From Bacillus sp. MRMR6 (GTDB taxonomy: Bacteria > Bacillota > Bacilli > Bacillales > Cytobacillaceae): DNA of 36,827 bases. Each line of letters begins with the position of its first letter. Positions within the stretch are counted from its first letter, which is position 1. This document shows, piece after piece, positions 16,797 through 24,074 of the stretch. The translations under genes were made by a program, and so were the position numbers. The stretch lies in the NCBI RefSeq assembly GCF_001940785.1, contig NZ_MSLS01000016.1, positions 50,805-87,631 on the forward strand. Reading direction: 5' to 3'. The notes beneath the pieces were generated by a model that had not been told where the DNA came from, made no database searches, and saw nothing but the letters and a program-made list of their open reading frames with translations.

Positions 16797-17390
16797 ATGA
16801 ACAAATGGCTTCGTAAATCCTTTGTGGTAATGGTTTCGTTACTAACATTTGGAATAGTAACACCATCACAATTCATAAATGAAGTTAATGCTGAGAAGGC
16901 TAATGATAGGGAAACGTTTGAATCAGCTTCAGTAAGGGGGAACTTTGGAGATCATAAGGATCTTTTTAGTAATCCTTTATTTGAAGAAAGTAAATTTGTG
17001 GAAGATTTAGTACGGCAGGCAGAATATCAATCATATCAAAAATTTGGTACTAGAATTAAACCGGTGATTGAAAATGAATTCCGAACGATTATTATGCCCA
17101 ATATTGAACTAGCACTTGAAGAAACGGCATCTCAATTCCCAAATGAAGATTTACACAACCTGATCATTACCGAATCGCCTGGTGGAGGACTTTCAGAGAA
17201 GATATTTCATATTAGAAACAAAGTAACGAATCAAGATGTCGTTCGTTTCCATGTACGGAGAGAAAACCCACCACAAGCTGGGTATTGGTTTAATTTTCAC
17301 TACCACACCTATCACGATAATTTTCAAACGCATCATGACCTCGGAACCATTTTTTGGGCCAAAAATACTCCTCCTAAATGGATGAGTTAA
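16797..17390 (+). CDS. ypjP: YpjP-like secreted protein
   Basis: The 197-residue protein has a classical signal peptide (MNKWLRKSF then a hydrophobic stretch, probable cleavage after VNA near residue 32). It fits the YpjP-like family of Bacillus, of unknown function; in B. subtilis ypjP neighbours thyB-dfrA, and here those genes lie about 12 kb downstream with the ter locus between. The C-terminal 40 residues are rich in His (NFHYHTYHDNFQTHHDLG), a possible metal-binding patch outside the membrane. ATG at 16797 follows GAGGGG by seven bases; the in-frame ATG at 16779 precedes the ribosome binding site. Confidence 0.78.
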   Translation: MNKWLRKSFVVMVSLLTFGIVTPSQFINEVNAEKANDRETFESASVRGNFGDHKDLFSNPLFEESKFVEDLVRQAEYQSYQKFGTRIKPVIENEFRTIIMPNIELALEETASQFPNEDLHNLIITESPGGGLSEKIFHIRNKVTNQDVVRFHVRRENPPQAGYWFNFHYHTYHDNFQTHHDLGTIFWAKNTPPKWMS

Positions 17391-17440
17391 TCAGTGTGTT
17401 TTATTTGCTAAAATATAGTAAAAAAATTTATTATAATAAA

Positions 17441-17466
17441 TGAAACCTTTTTTAGAAAAACTCGTA
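17441..17466 (+). promoter_or_regulatory. sigma-W promoter of yceD (terD)
   Basis: TGAAAC (17441-17446), exactly 16 bases, then CGTA (17463-17466) is a perfect match to the sigma-W consensus (TGAAAC-N16-CGTA), 35 bases before the start codon. In B. subtilis the yceCDEFGH operon is under extracytoplasmic-function sigma factors including sigma-W. Confidence 0.85.
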
Positions 17467-17500
17467 AATAGACTATTATTAATTTGGAGGAATGAAAAAA

Positions 17501-18082
17501 ATGGCAATTAGCTTATCTAAAGGACAAAAAGTTGATTTAACAAAAACAAACCCTGGTTTAACAAATGTGGTTGTGGGATTAGGCTGGGATACTAATAAAT
17601 ATGATGGCGGTCATGATTTTGACTTAGACTCTTCTGTATTCTTATTAGGTGAAAGCGGAAAAGTTACAGGCGAGACAGATTTCGTATTCTACAATAATCC
17701 ACAAGGAGCTAATGGAGCAGTTGTACATACTGGGGATAACCGTACAGGTGATGGTGACGGTGATGATGAGCAAGTAAAAATTAATCTAGCAAACATTCCA
17801 GCTGGCATCCAGCGTGTAGCCTTCACTATTACCATTCATGATGCAGGCAGCAGAAGCCAAAATTTTGGTCAAGTTTCAAACGCGTATGCACGTATCTTCA
17901 ATGAGGCTAATGGGGAAGAATTAATACGTTATGATTTAGGAGAAGATTTTTCAATTGAAACAGCAGTTGTGGTCGGAGAGTTATACCGTCATAATGGTGA
18001 ATGGAAGTTTAGTGCAATTGGTAGTGGATACCAAGGCGGCTTAGCAGCACTTGCAACTGATTTTGGTTTACAAGTAGGTTAA
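17501..18082 (+). CDS. yceD: TerD-family stress protein (YceD)
   Basis: The 193-residue single TerD domain is almost identical in layout to B. subtilis YceD. TerD domains bind calcium through acidic clusters, visible as [12 protein letters not shown] and [14 protein letters not shown]. They belong to the tellurite/phage/colicin and general envelope-stress (Ter) system and are cytosolic, partly membrane-associated. The start at 17501 (MAISLSKGQ) lies behind GGAGG; the in-frame ATG at 17492 lies too close to that site. A sigma-W promoter lies directly upstream and a terminator at 18096-18119 separates it from the TerC gene, which can be reached by read-through. Confidence 0.93.
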   Translation: MAISLSKGQKVDLTKTNPGLTNVVVGLGWDTNKYDGGHDFDLDSSVFLLGESGKVTGETDFVFYNNPQGANGAVVHTGDNRTGDGDGDDEQVKINLANIPAGIQRVAFTITIHDAGSRSQNFGQVSNAYARIFNEANGEELIRYDLGEDFSIETAVVVGELYRHNGEWKFSAIGSGYQGGLAALATDFGLQVG

Positions 18083-18095
18083 AAATAGGATTTTG

Positions 18096-18119
18096 AGACC
18101 CAGCTAGTCTGGGTCTTTT
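18096..18119 (+). terminator. terminator between yceD and the terC-type gene
   Basis: AGACCCAG (18096-18103) pairs with CTGGGTCT (18109-18116), followed by TTTT. No promoter is obvious between it and the TerC gene, so it may act as a partial attenuator. Confidence 0.7.
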
Positions 18120-18155
18120 ATAAAACATGTGTTACTACTAGGAGGAACAGATTTA

Positions 18156-18929
18156 ATGTCCGTTTTACAAGCAATTATAGATACTTATGCACAATTTTTT
18201 AACTGGGAAATGTGGGGAGAAGTACTGACAGACCCAGTGAGCTGGGGGTTAATTGGTACACTGGTTATTCTTGAAGGGTTACTTTCAGCTGATAATGCGC
18301 TTGTGCTTGCGGTAATGGTTAAGCATTTACCAGAGGAACAGCGTAGAAAAGCTTTATTTTATGGATTATTAGGTGCTTATGTTTTCCGCTTTATCGCCAT
18401 TGGTGTAGGGGTATTCTTAATTAAGCTCTGGTGGGTGAAGATCCTTGGAGCAGGATATTTAGCTTGGTTAGCCATTAAGTACTTTATCGATAAACGTAGA
18501 GAATCGCAAAAAGAGGGCGAAGAAGAAAATCATGAAATAAACAAATCTGGTCTTTTGATCCGCTTATTTGGTAACTTCTGGGGAACAGTAGCTGCGGTTG
18601 AGTTAATGGATATTGCATTCTCTGTTGATAGCGTACTTGCAGCTTTTGGTATCAGTGAAGAGATTTGGGTATTATTGCTTGGCGGTATGCTCGGGGTATT
18701 AATGATGCGGGGAATCGCAGGGGTCTTCTTAAAACTAATTGACCGCATTCCTGAGTTGGAAACTTCAGCGTATGTCTTAATCCTGATTATCGCATCCAAG
18801 ATGCTTCTGGCGGTATTTGGTATCCATATCGAGCATGTTCATTTCTTTATTTTATTACTCCTTACCTTTGCAGGCACTTTTGTTGTTCACTTCAGAAACA
18901 AGAAGAAAGCTGCAGGCGGAGAATCATAA
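18156..18929 (+). CDS. yceF: TerC-family membrane protein (YceF)
   Basis: The 257-residue integral membrane protein has about seven hydrophobic segments and the paired TerC motifs LLSADNALVLAVMVKHLP and MDIAFSVDSVLAAFG, whose intramembrane Asp residues are thought to bind metal. TerC proteins partner TerD proteins; some Bacillus members (MeeF/MeeY) export manganese to metalate secreted or membrane enzymes. Length equals B. subtilis YceF. ATG at 18156 lies ten bases behind AGGAGG. It follows yceD after an intervening terminator and is itself followed by a terminator at 18948-18985. Confidence 0.92.
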   Translation: MSVLQAIIDTYAQFFNWEMWGEVLTDPVSWGLIGTLVILEGLLSADNALVLAVMVKHLPEEQRRKALFYGLLGAYVFRFIAIGVGVFLIKLWWVKILGAGYLAWLAIKYFIDKRRESQKEGEEENHEINKSGLLIRLFGNFWGTVAAVELMDIAFSVDSVLAAFGISEEIWVLLLGGMLGVLMMRGIAGVFLKLIDRIPELETSAYVLILIIASKMLLAVFGIHIEHVHFFILLLLTFAGTFVVHFRNKKKAAGGES

Positions 18930-18947
18930 TCATACATGTTCAACATA

Positions 18948-18985
18948 AAATGGGGAGACGAAAGTCAATCCCCATTTCTTTTTAT
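18948..18985 (+). terminator. Rho-independent terminator after yceF
   Basis: AAATGGGGA (18948-18956) pairs with TCCCCATTT (18969-18977), followed by a T-rich run. Confidence 0.75.
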
Positions 18986-19056
18986 TTTGGGTGTGAAATG
19001 GTCTGTTTGATTCTTATATGTAACACATCCATTATTTCAATTAAGGAGTAAGTAGA

Positions 19057-20253
19057 ATGAGGTTTTTTACATATCTTTATGAAAACGAGTTAGAGCAATT
19101 TTTCTATAAAAAGCCCCAAACATTTAATAAGTATTCCAATAGAGAGCTTCTATCCTATGGATTAGGGGCAACACTTTATATGCCTGCTACCCGCCCCAAC
19201 ATACACCAGGATATCCTATCTAAAAAGCATGAAGGTCTCACATCTCTCGTAATCGATCTTGAAGATGCCGTTGGCGACAATGAGGTAGGTAGAGCAGAAA
19301 GCATGCTAGTTGAGGAAATACTAAAACTTTATGATGAAATTAATAAAAACTTCTTTACCGTAGATGATTTGCCATTAATCTTTATCCGTGTCAGAAACGT
19401 AGAGCAATTTATCAGAATCAAAGAACAATTGGGCGGGAGTATCCAGCTTTTAACCGGCATCGTTTTACCTAAATTTAGCGTCGAATCTGGAGAAGAACTT
19501 CTTTACGAGGTGACAAAGATCCACAAAGAGAATCAGCCCTTTTATGCGATGCCCATTCTAGAAACAGATTTAGTGATTCAAAAGGAAACAAGAATGAATG
19601 AATTAATGGGAATTAAGCAGCTTGTTGATCGCTATAGGGATAACATCTTAAATGTAAGAATCGGTGCAACTGACTTTTGTGGTTTATATGGGATTCGCAG
19701 AAGTGTTGATACTACTGTTTATGATATTGCTGTTTTAAGAGACTGCATAGCTGATATTATTAATGTCTTTCAGAGATCAGATAGTCCATATGTTCTTTCA
19801 GGGCCAGTATGGGAATATTTCTCCTCCAAGCCTAGAATGCTAAAGCCACAATTAAGGCAGACACCTTTTCGGGAAAGGTATGGGGCTGAGGGTTTAAAAT
19901 GGAGAGCAGAGCTGATTGACCAGCATATGGATGGATTAATGAGAGAGGTATTAATGGATATTGCAAATGGCTTAACTGGTAAAACGGTAATTCATCCTAC
20001 ACATATCAAAGCAGTTCAAGCACTGAATGTTGTTTCTAATGAGGAGTACATTGACGCTTGTGAAATTGTTGATGCAGCGGACGGCGAACTTGGTGTAAAG
20101 AAAAGTAATTTTGAAAACAAAATGAATGAAATAAAGCCACATTACTTTTGGGCAAAAAAAATAATTTTAAAGTCTCAAGCTTACGGGGTGCTGCATGAAG
20201 ATATTACAAACATCGACCTTATTAAAAAAGACGCATTCGTTTACCATTCTTAA
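19057..20253 (+). CDS. HpcH/HpaI aldolase / CitE-type lyase of the Ter biosynthetic module
   Basis: The 398-residue protein resembles the CitE/HpcH TIM-barrel lyases that cleave or form C-C bonds next to a carboxylate or CoA thioester. Visible are the metal-site-like VIDLEDAVGD (residues about 68-77), IFIRVRNV, GIVLPKF and the strand RIGATDFCGLYGIRR. An N-terminal extension of about 40 residues and a long C-terminal tail distinguish it from citrate lyase beta chains. It is the first of four tightly packed genes (the next overlaps it by 59 bases) found in Ter loci and predicted to make a nucleoside-like metabolite. ATG at 19057 follows AAGGAG. The substrate is unknown. Confidence 0.85.
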   Translation: MRFFTYLYENELEQFFYKKPQTFNKYSNRELLSYGLGATLYMPATRPNIHQDILSKKHEGLTSLVIDLEDAVGDNEVGRAESMLVEEILKLYDEINKNFFTVDDLPLIFIRVRNVEQFIRIKEQLGGSIQLLTGIVLPKFSVESGEELLYEVTKIHKENQPFYAMPILETDLVIQKETRMNELMGIKQLVDRYRDNILNVRIGATDFCGLYGIRRSVDTTVYDIAVLRDCIADIINVFQRSDSPYVLSGPVWEYFSSKPRMLKPQLRQTPFRERYGAEGLKWRAELIDQHMDGLMREVLMDIANGLTGKTVIHPTHIKAVQALNVVSNEEYIDACEIVDAADGELGVKKSNFENKMNEIKPHYFWAKKIILKSQAYGVLHEDITNIDLIKKDAFVYHS

Positions 20254-21562
20254 TTCGATTCACGTCGATATTGAAGTAACGGACAATCCGTATCTGTTAC
20301 CATTAGAAGAGCTATTTATAATGGCTGCAAGAATCAATAAAAGGCGATCCTTTTTGTTTGTTAGTAAGGTGCTCGGAAAGCATTTACCGATTAATCCAAA
20401 CAAGGGTCTGTTAACGGGTGCACTTCTCGGTACTAGATACATAGAAACAATTAAAGGGATTGAGGCGGAGAAAAGAGAAAGCCTTATTAATTTGTTTCAC
20501 CAGGAAGAACCTTTTTTTCATTATAAGGCTTTTATTCCAAAACATATTAATCCAGTTGTCATCGGTTTTGCCGAGACAGCTACTTCTCTCGGGCATGCAT
20601 TTTTTGATTGCTTCGAAAATGCAGACTACTTTCATACCACTCGGGAGGAGATTTTTGATAAAGAGCCATCGATTACCTTTGAAGAGGAGCATTCACATGC
20701 GACATCACATCGTTGCTATATTCCAATAGAACTAATTGAAAATGACAGAGAAATAATTTTGGTTGATGATGAAATGACAACTGGTAAAACAGCAATAAAC
20801 ATCATTCGGTCAATTCACACTCAGTTTCCTAGAAAAGAGTATACAATTGTATCCATTTTAGATTGGCGGTCTGATGAACATATCAATCAAGTTAAACAGT
20901 TAGAGGAAGAATTTGGGGTTATCGTTCATATAGTAAGTTTACTAGCTGGAAAGATTCTTGTAGACCCATTTAAAAAGGTTGATGAAGTGCATGGAAAGCA
21001 AGCAGAAGATGATCTCCAAGACAAACCAACAACAGAAGTTTTGTCCTTGTCCTTGTCACCTTTTTTTAGTAAAACAAAGTCTTTCAAGTTAACAGGCCAA
21101 CAGGGTAATACCCATTTTATAGAAGAAACTGGGAGATTTGGCATTAACAGTGACAGGAATGAAAGCCTGCATAGAAAAATAACAGCAGCGGCTTCTGTGC
21201 TAAAGAAGAATAGAACAGGTACTAGAACACTATGTTTGGGAACCGGGGAATTTATGTATATCCCAATGAAACTAGCTGCTGAAATGGGCGGTGACGTATC
21301 TTATCAATCTACAACAAGGAGCCCTATTTACACCGCAAATGTGGATGGCTATGGAGCTAGGTATGGGATTACCTTTCCAAACCCAGAAGATGAAGCCATT
21401 TGTCATTATGTTTATAACATTCCCCCGGGAGAATATGACGAATTATTCGTTTTTATTGAAAGGGAAGTAATGGAAGAGAAACTGCGTCCCGTGCTGACGC
21501 AATTGGAAAAATTACAGATAAAGTCGATAAAAATCGTCTTTTTCGCGCAATTAGAGGTGTAA
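20195..21562 (+). CDS. phosphoribosyltransferase with C-terminal TRSP domain
   Basis: The 455-residue protein has an N-terminal type I phosphoribosyltransferase domain with the PRPP-binding loop ILVDDEMTTGKTAINII (residues about 188-204) and a C-terminal TRSP domain, named for its conserved residues, seen as STTRSPIY (about 370). Such fusions occur almost only in Ter-associated gene sets and are predicted to attach a phosphoribosyl group to a base-like acceptor. ATG at 20195 overlaps the upstream gene by 59 bases, with GGGGTG four bases before it; translational coupling is likely. The next gene begins five bases after its stop. Confidence 0.88.
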   Translation: MKILQTSTLLKKTHSFTILNSIHVDIEVTDNPYLLPLEELFIMAARINKRRSFLFVSKVLGKHLPINPNKGLLTGALLGTRYIETIKGIEAEKRESLINLFHQEEPFFHYKAFIPKHINPVVIGFAETATSLGHAFFDCFENADYFHTTREEIFDKEPSITFEEEHSHATSHRCYIPIELIENDREIILVDDEMTTGKTAINIIRSIHTQFPRKEYTIVSILDWRSDEHINQVKQLEEEFGVIVHIVSLLAGKILVDPFKKVDEVHGKQAEDDLQDKPTTEVLSLSLSPFFSKTKSFKLTGQQGNTHFIEETGRFGINSDRNESLHRKITAAASVLKKNRTGTRTLCLGTGEFMYIPMKLAAEMGGDVSYQSTTRSPIYTANVDGYGARYGITFPNPEDEAICHYVYNIPPGEYDELFVFIEREVMEEKLRPVLTQLEKLQIKSIKIVFFAQLEV

Positions 21563-21567
21563 GAAGA

Positions 21568-22689
21568 ATGTCAATACTCACAAATCAACCTGCAAAAATC
21601 GGAAGCTATCACGAAGAAGATGTCAAATTCCTATTAAAGGATTTAAGTGAGATAAAGCTTGAGGATACAACTGATAATCGAGAAATTAGGGTTCAATCAG
21701 GCCAGCATTATAGTGAATCTTTGCCGATAGAGTACCAGCCGCCGAAAGAATATGTTAACCTTTTTTGGAAAACCCTTATGGAATATAAACAAAAAGTAGC
21801 ATTATGCGTAGGTATTGTAGCAGAGCAAATCTATCAAAAAAAAGGCGACCAAGCCATTCTTGTATCCCTTGCTCGTGCTGGTACTCCTGTGGGGATCTTA
21901 ATAAAAAAGTATATTAAGTTACGCTACGGATTTTCCATGCCTCATTATAGTGTCTCTATCATTCGTGATAGGGGGATTGATACAAACGCCATACAATATA
22001 TTTTGGCGAAACATCCTGAAGGGAATCTCCAATTTGTGGATGGATGGACGGGTAAAGGAGCAATTTCACTGGAGTTAACAAAGGCATGCCAAGATTACCA
22101 ACACAAGCATGGAATAGCTCTGGATGACACTTTAGCAGTAATTGCAGATCCCGGATATTGTACGACACTTTTTGGAACGAGAGAGGATTTTCTCATTCCG
22201 AGTGCATGTCTGAATTCTACGGTTTCTGGACTAGTAAGCCGGACTGTTTTAAACGATAGGTATATTGGCGCAGAGGATTTCCATGGTGCCAAATATTACC
22301 GTGAGCTTTTATCGGACGATGTTTCAAATGATTATATTAGATTAATTAGTGAGGAATTTCCTTTTGTTTTTGACGAGGCAGCTGACGTTGCAGCAGTTCG
22401 GAATCACGAAGAGATACAAACTGGGTTTCTAGGAATGGAAGACGTAAAGAAAATCCAACGTGAATTTGAGATTGAGAGTACGCACTATATAAAACCAGGA
22501 GTAGGTGAGACTACTCGTGTTTTACTTAGACGGGTTCCATGGAAAATACTGATGCGCGATCCGGAAAGTCCTTACGTCAGACATATCTTGATGCTTGCCG
22601 AGGAAAAAGGTGTAGAAGTCATTCCCTATCCTGAATTAAATTATTTGTGCTGCGGGTTAATAAAATCGGTTAAGGGGCTGCAAAAATGA
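21568..22689 (+). CDS. StiP-type phosphoribosyltransferase-like protein with PELOTA RNA-binding domain
   Basis: The 373-residue protein fits the family annotated as 'cysteine protease StiP' or PRTase_1, often ending in a PELOTA-type RNA-binding domain. The PRPP-loop-like VDGWTGKGAISLEL (residues about 152-165) and the preceding LVSLARAGTPVGI strand point to a phosphoribosyltransferase fold rather than a protease. The C-terminal 90 residues (GVGETTRVLLRRVPWKILMR and on) look like the PELOTA part. It lies five bases after the TRSP gene and overlaps the HAD gene by four bases (ATGA). Confidence 0.85.
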   Translation: MSILTNQPAKIGSYHEEDVKFLLKDLSEIKLEDTTDNREIRVQSGQHYSESLPIEYQPPKEYVNLFWKTLMEYKQKVALCVGIVAEQIYQKKGDQAILVSLARAGTPVGILIKKYIKLRYGFSMPHYSVSIIRDRGIDTNAIQYILAKHPEGNLQFVDGWTGKGAISLELTKACQDYQHKHGIALDDTLAVIADPGYCTTLFGTREDFLIPSACLNSTVSGLVSRTVLNDRYIGAEDFHGAKYYRELLSDDVSNDYIRLISEEFPFVFDEAADVAAVRNHEEIQTGFLGMEDVKKIQREFEIESTHYIKPGVGETTRVLLRRVPWKILMRDPESPYVRHILMLAEEKGVEVIPYPELNYLCCGLIKSVKGLQK

Positions 22690-23486
22690 TCATTGCTTCT
22701 GACCTAGATCGAACCTTAATGTACTCTAGAAGAGCACTTGATGAGCTGGGGCATTCTAGAGAAACCAAATTGAAGCCAGTAGAAAGGAAAGATGGCAGTT
22801 GGGTAGGCTATATGACAGAGACGGCTTTTTCAGATTTAAAAAAGTTGAGCCGGGAGAGCTTATTTATACCAGTAACCACAAGGACAACAGAACAATTTAA
22901 ACGATTTGTGATCTTTGAAAGTGAAGTTTCATTGCCCTATGCGATCACGTCTAACGGAGCCAATATTTTGTATAAGGGTAATCCCTTAAAAGAGTGGTCA
23001 GAAAATCTGTCTTCCCAAATGGCTCATGAAGTATTAGGACTGGATGAATTTCTTTCCACCCTATTAAAAGAAGGTTATTGTTTTGATGGACAATTAAAAA
23101 AAGTAGAGAAGTTATTCTTCTATTTTATTTTAAATGGTCTTCCATCGTCTTTTGAACAAAGGGGTATTCGTGCACTTGCAGCCTCATATGGCTGGAGATT
23201 AAGTCTGCAAGGAAGAAAGCTTTACTTTATACCAAAGCTTATTAGTAAAGGAAATGCACTTGAGTTCATTTGTGAAAGAGAAGGAATGGAAGCGTTTGCA
23301 GGTGCGGGTGATTCGGTTCTTGACTGGGATTTCCTCCAAAAATGCCGCTATTCTTTTGTTCCAAAACATGGAGAACTGAAAGAACATGTTGATGCTTCAT
23401 TAATTACCCTTACAAATAAGCTCGGCATTGCTGCTGGCGAAGAGATTCTCAAGAATATCCGAGCCTCACTATTAATGAAAAGCTAA
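22686..23486 (+). CDS. HAD-superfamily phosphatase of the Ter biosynthetic module
   Basis: The 266-residue HAD hydrolase has the nucleophile motif SDLDRTL at residues 4-10 (nucleophile D5, general acid D7), the motif II-like VTTRT (about 59-63), a lysine in LISKGNAL and the acidic motif GAGDSVLDWDFL near residue 204. Fold type is close to the Cof/sucrose-phosphatase group, with a cap between motifs II and III. Four-gene context suggests it removes a phosphate from the nucleotide-like product of the preceding phosphoribosyltransferases. Its ATG overlaps the upstream stop; its stop overlaps the convergent membrane gene by four bases. Confidence 0.87.
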   Translation: MIIASDLDRTLMYSRRALDELGHSRETKLKPVERKDGSWVGYMTETAFSDLKKLSRESLFIPVTTRTTEQFKRFVIFESEVSLPYAITSNGANILYKGNPLKEWSENLSSQMAHEVLGLDEFLSTLLKEGYCFDGQLKKVEKLFFYFILNGLPSSFEQRGIRALAASYGWRLSLQGRKLYFIPKLISKGNALEFICEREGMEAFAGAGDSVLDWDFLQKCRYSFVPKHGELKEHVDASLITLTNKLGIAAGEEILKNIRASLLMKS

Positions 23487-23728
23487 CTCTTTTTAATAGA
23501 GGGATAGAAAAAAATAAAATAAATGCTATTAAAAACGATATAGCTGCCGCAAAAGAATAATATGGTCATCATTATTGAGGGAAGTACAGGAGAAAGAAGC
23601 AGCGTAAAAATGATACAGCACCAGAATAAGTCAATCATCACGAAGGTTTTAGAAACCATTAAGTCCATAAGGGTTGATAATTCTTCGTGTACATCCTCCA
23701 ATCTTGGCCGCTTATATAGAAATCTCAT
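23483..23728 (-). CDS. small two-helix membrane protein of unknown function
   Basis: I do not recognise this 81-residue protein. After a basic-acidic N-terminal 30 residues (MRFLYKRPRLEDVHEEL) two hydrophobic helices follow (about residues 30-48 and 52-72) and a short basic tail. ATG at 23728 lies seven bases behind AGGTG; an in-frame GTG at 23737 is part of that site. It is the only minus-strand gene inside the Ter locus, convergent with and overlapping the HAD gene by four bases, and divergent from the sigma-W promoter of yceG. Coding is supported by the ribosome binding site and the membrane-protein composition. Confidence 0.6.
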   Translation of the reverse strand: MRFLYKRPRLEDVHEELSTLMDLMVSKTFVMIDLFWCCIIFTLLLSPVLPSIMMTILFFCGSYIVFNSIYFIFFYPSIKKS

Positions 23729-23809
23729 TTGAGTCACCTACTTAATATGTGTGTACTCAAATATATGTTGGGACAAGAGAAAGGGTGAAAATCGAAATTA
23801 CCCAATCTG

Positions 23810-23835
23810 TGAAACATTTTTTTGATTACTTCGTA
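23810..23835 (+). promoter_or_regulatory. sigma-W promoter of the yceG-yceH-yceC-yceE group
   Basis: TGAAAC (23810-23815), exactly 16 bases, then CGTA (23832-23835) is a second perfect sigma-W consensus. It would give a leader of about 230 bases before yceG that contains repeat copy B. The intergenic stretch 23729-24074 holds this promoter, the repeat and no credible gene. Confidence 0.85.
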
Positions 23836-23949
23836 TAAACAAATGAACCAAATAATTAACTGTGTTATGATGGTAACATATCTTTACATAATTTTACTAA
23901 AAGTCGAAAGTGGAAGCGCTAGGGTGCTAAAGCTAAAAAAATCTGTCGC

Positions 23950-24030
23950 TTTTTTTGGCTAATAGGAAAGTATAATTTTTTCAAAATTGTACTTCCCTGA
24001 TGCATAAGAAAAACTAAGGCACTCGCCTTA
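23950..24030. repeat. dispersed hairpin repeat, copy B
   Basis: The first 26 bases are identical to copy A (16528-16553). It has an imperfect 16-bp hairpin (23964-23979 with 23983-23998) and a second perfect hairpin CTAAGGC-ACTC-GCCTTAG (24013-24030). It lies in the leader between the sigma-W promoter and yceG. The preceding segment near 23911 (GTGGAAGCGCTAGG) resembles a sequence often dispersed in Bacillus genomes, a judgement from memory. Confidence 0.75.
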
Positions 24031-24074
24031 GAGATTGGAGAATGCCAAGTTTTTCTAAAGGGAAGGGATTATGA

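Noticed and set aside
16601..16876. Minus-strand frame over the start of ypjP
   Set aside because: It covers the ypjP ribosome binding site and signal peptide and starts without a ribosome binding site.
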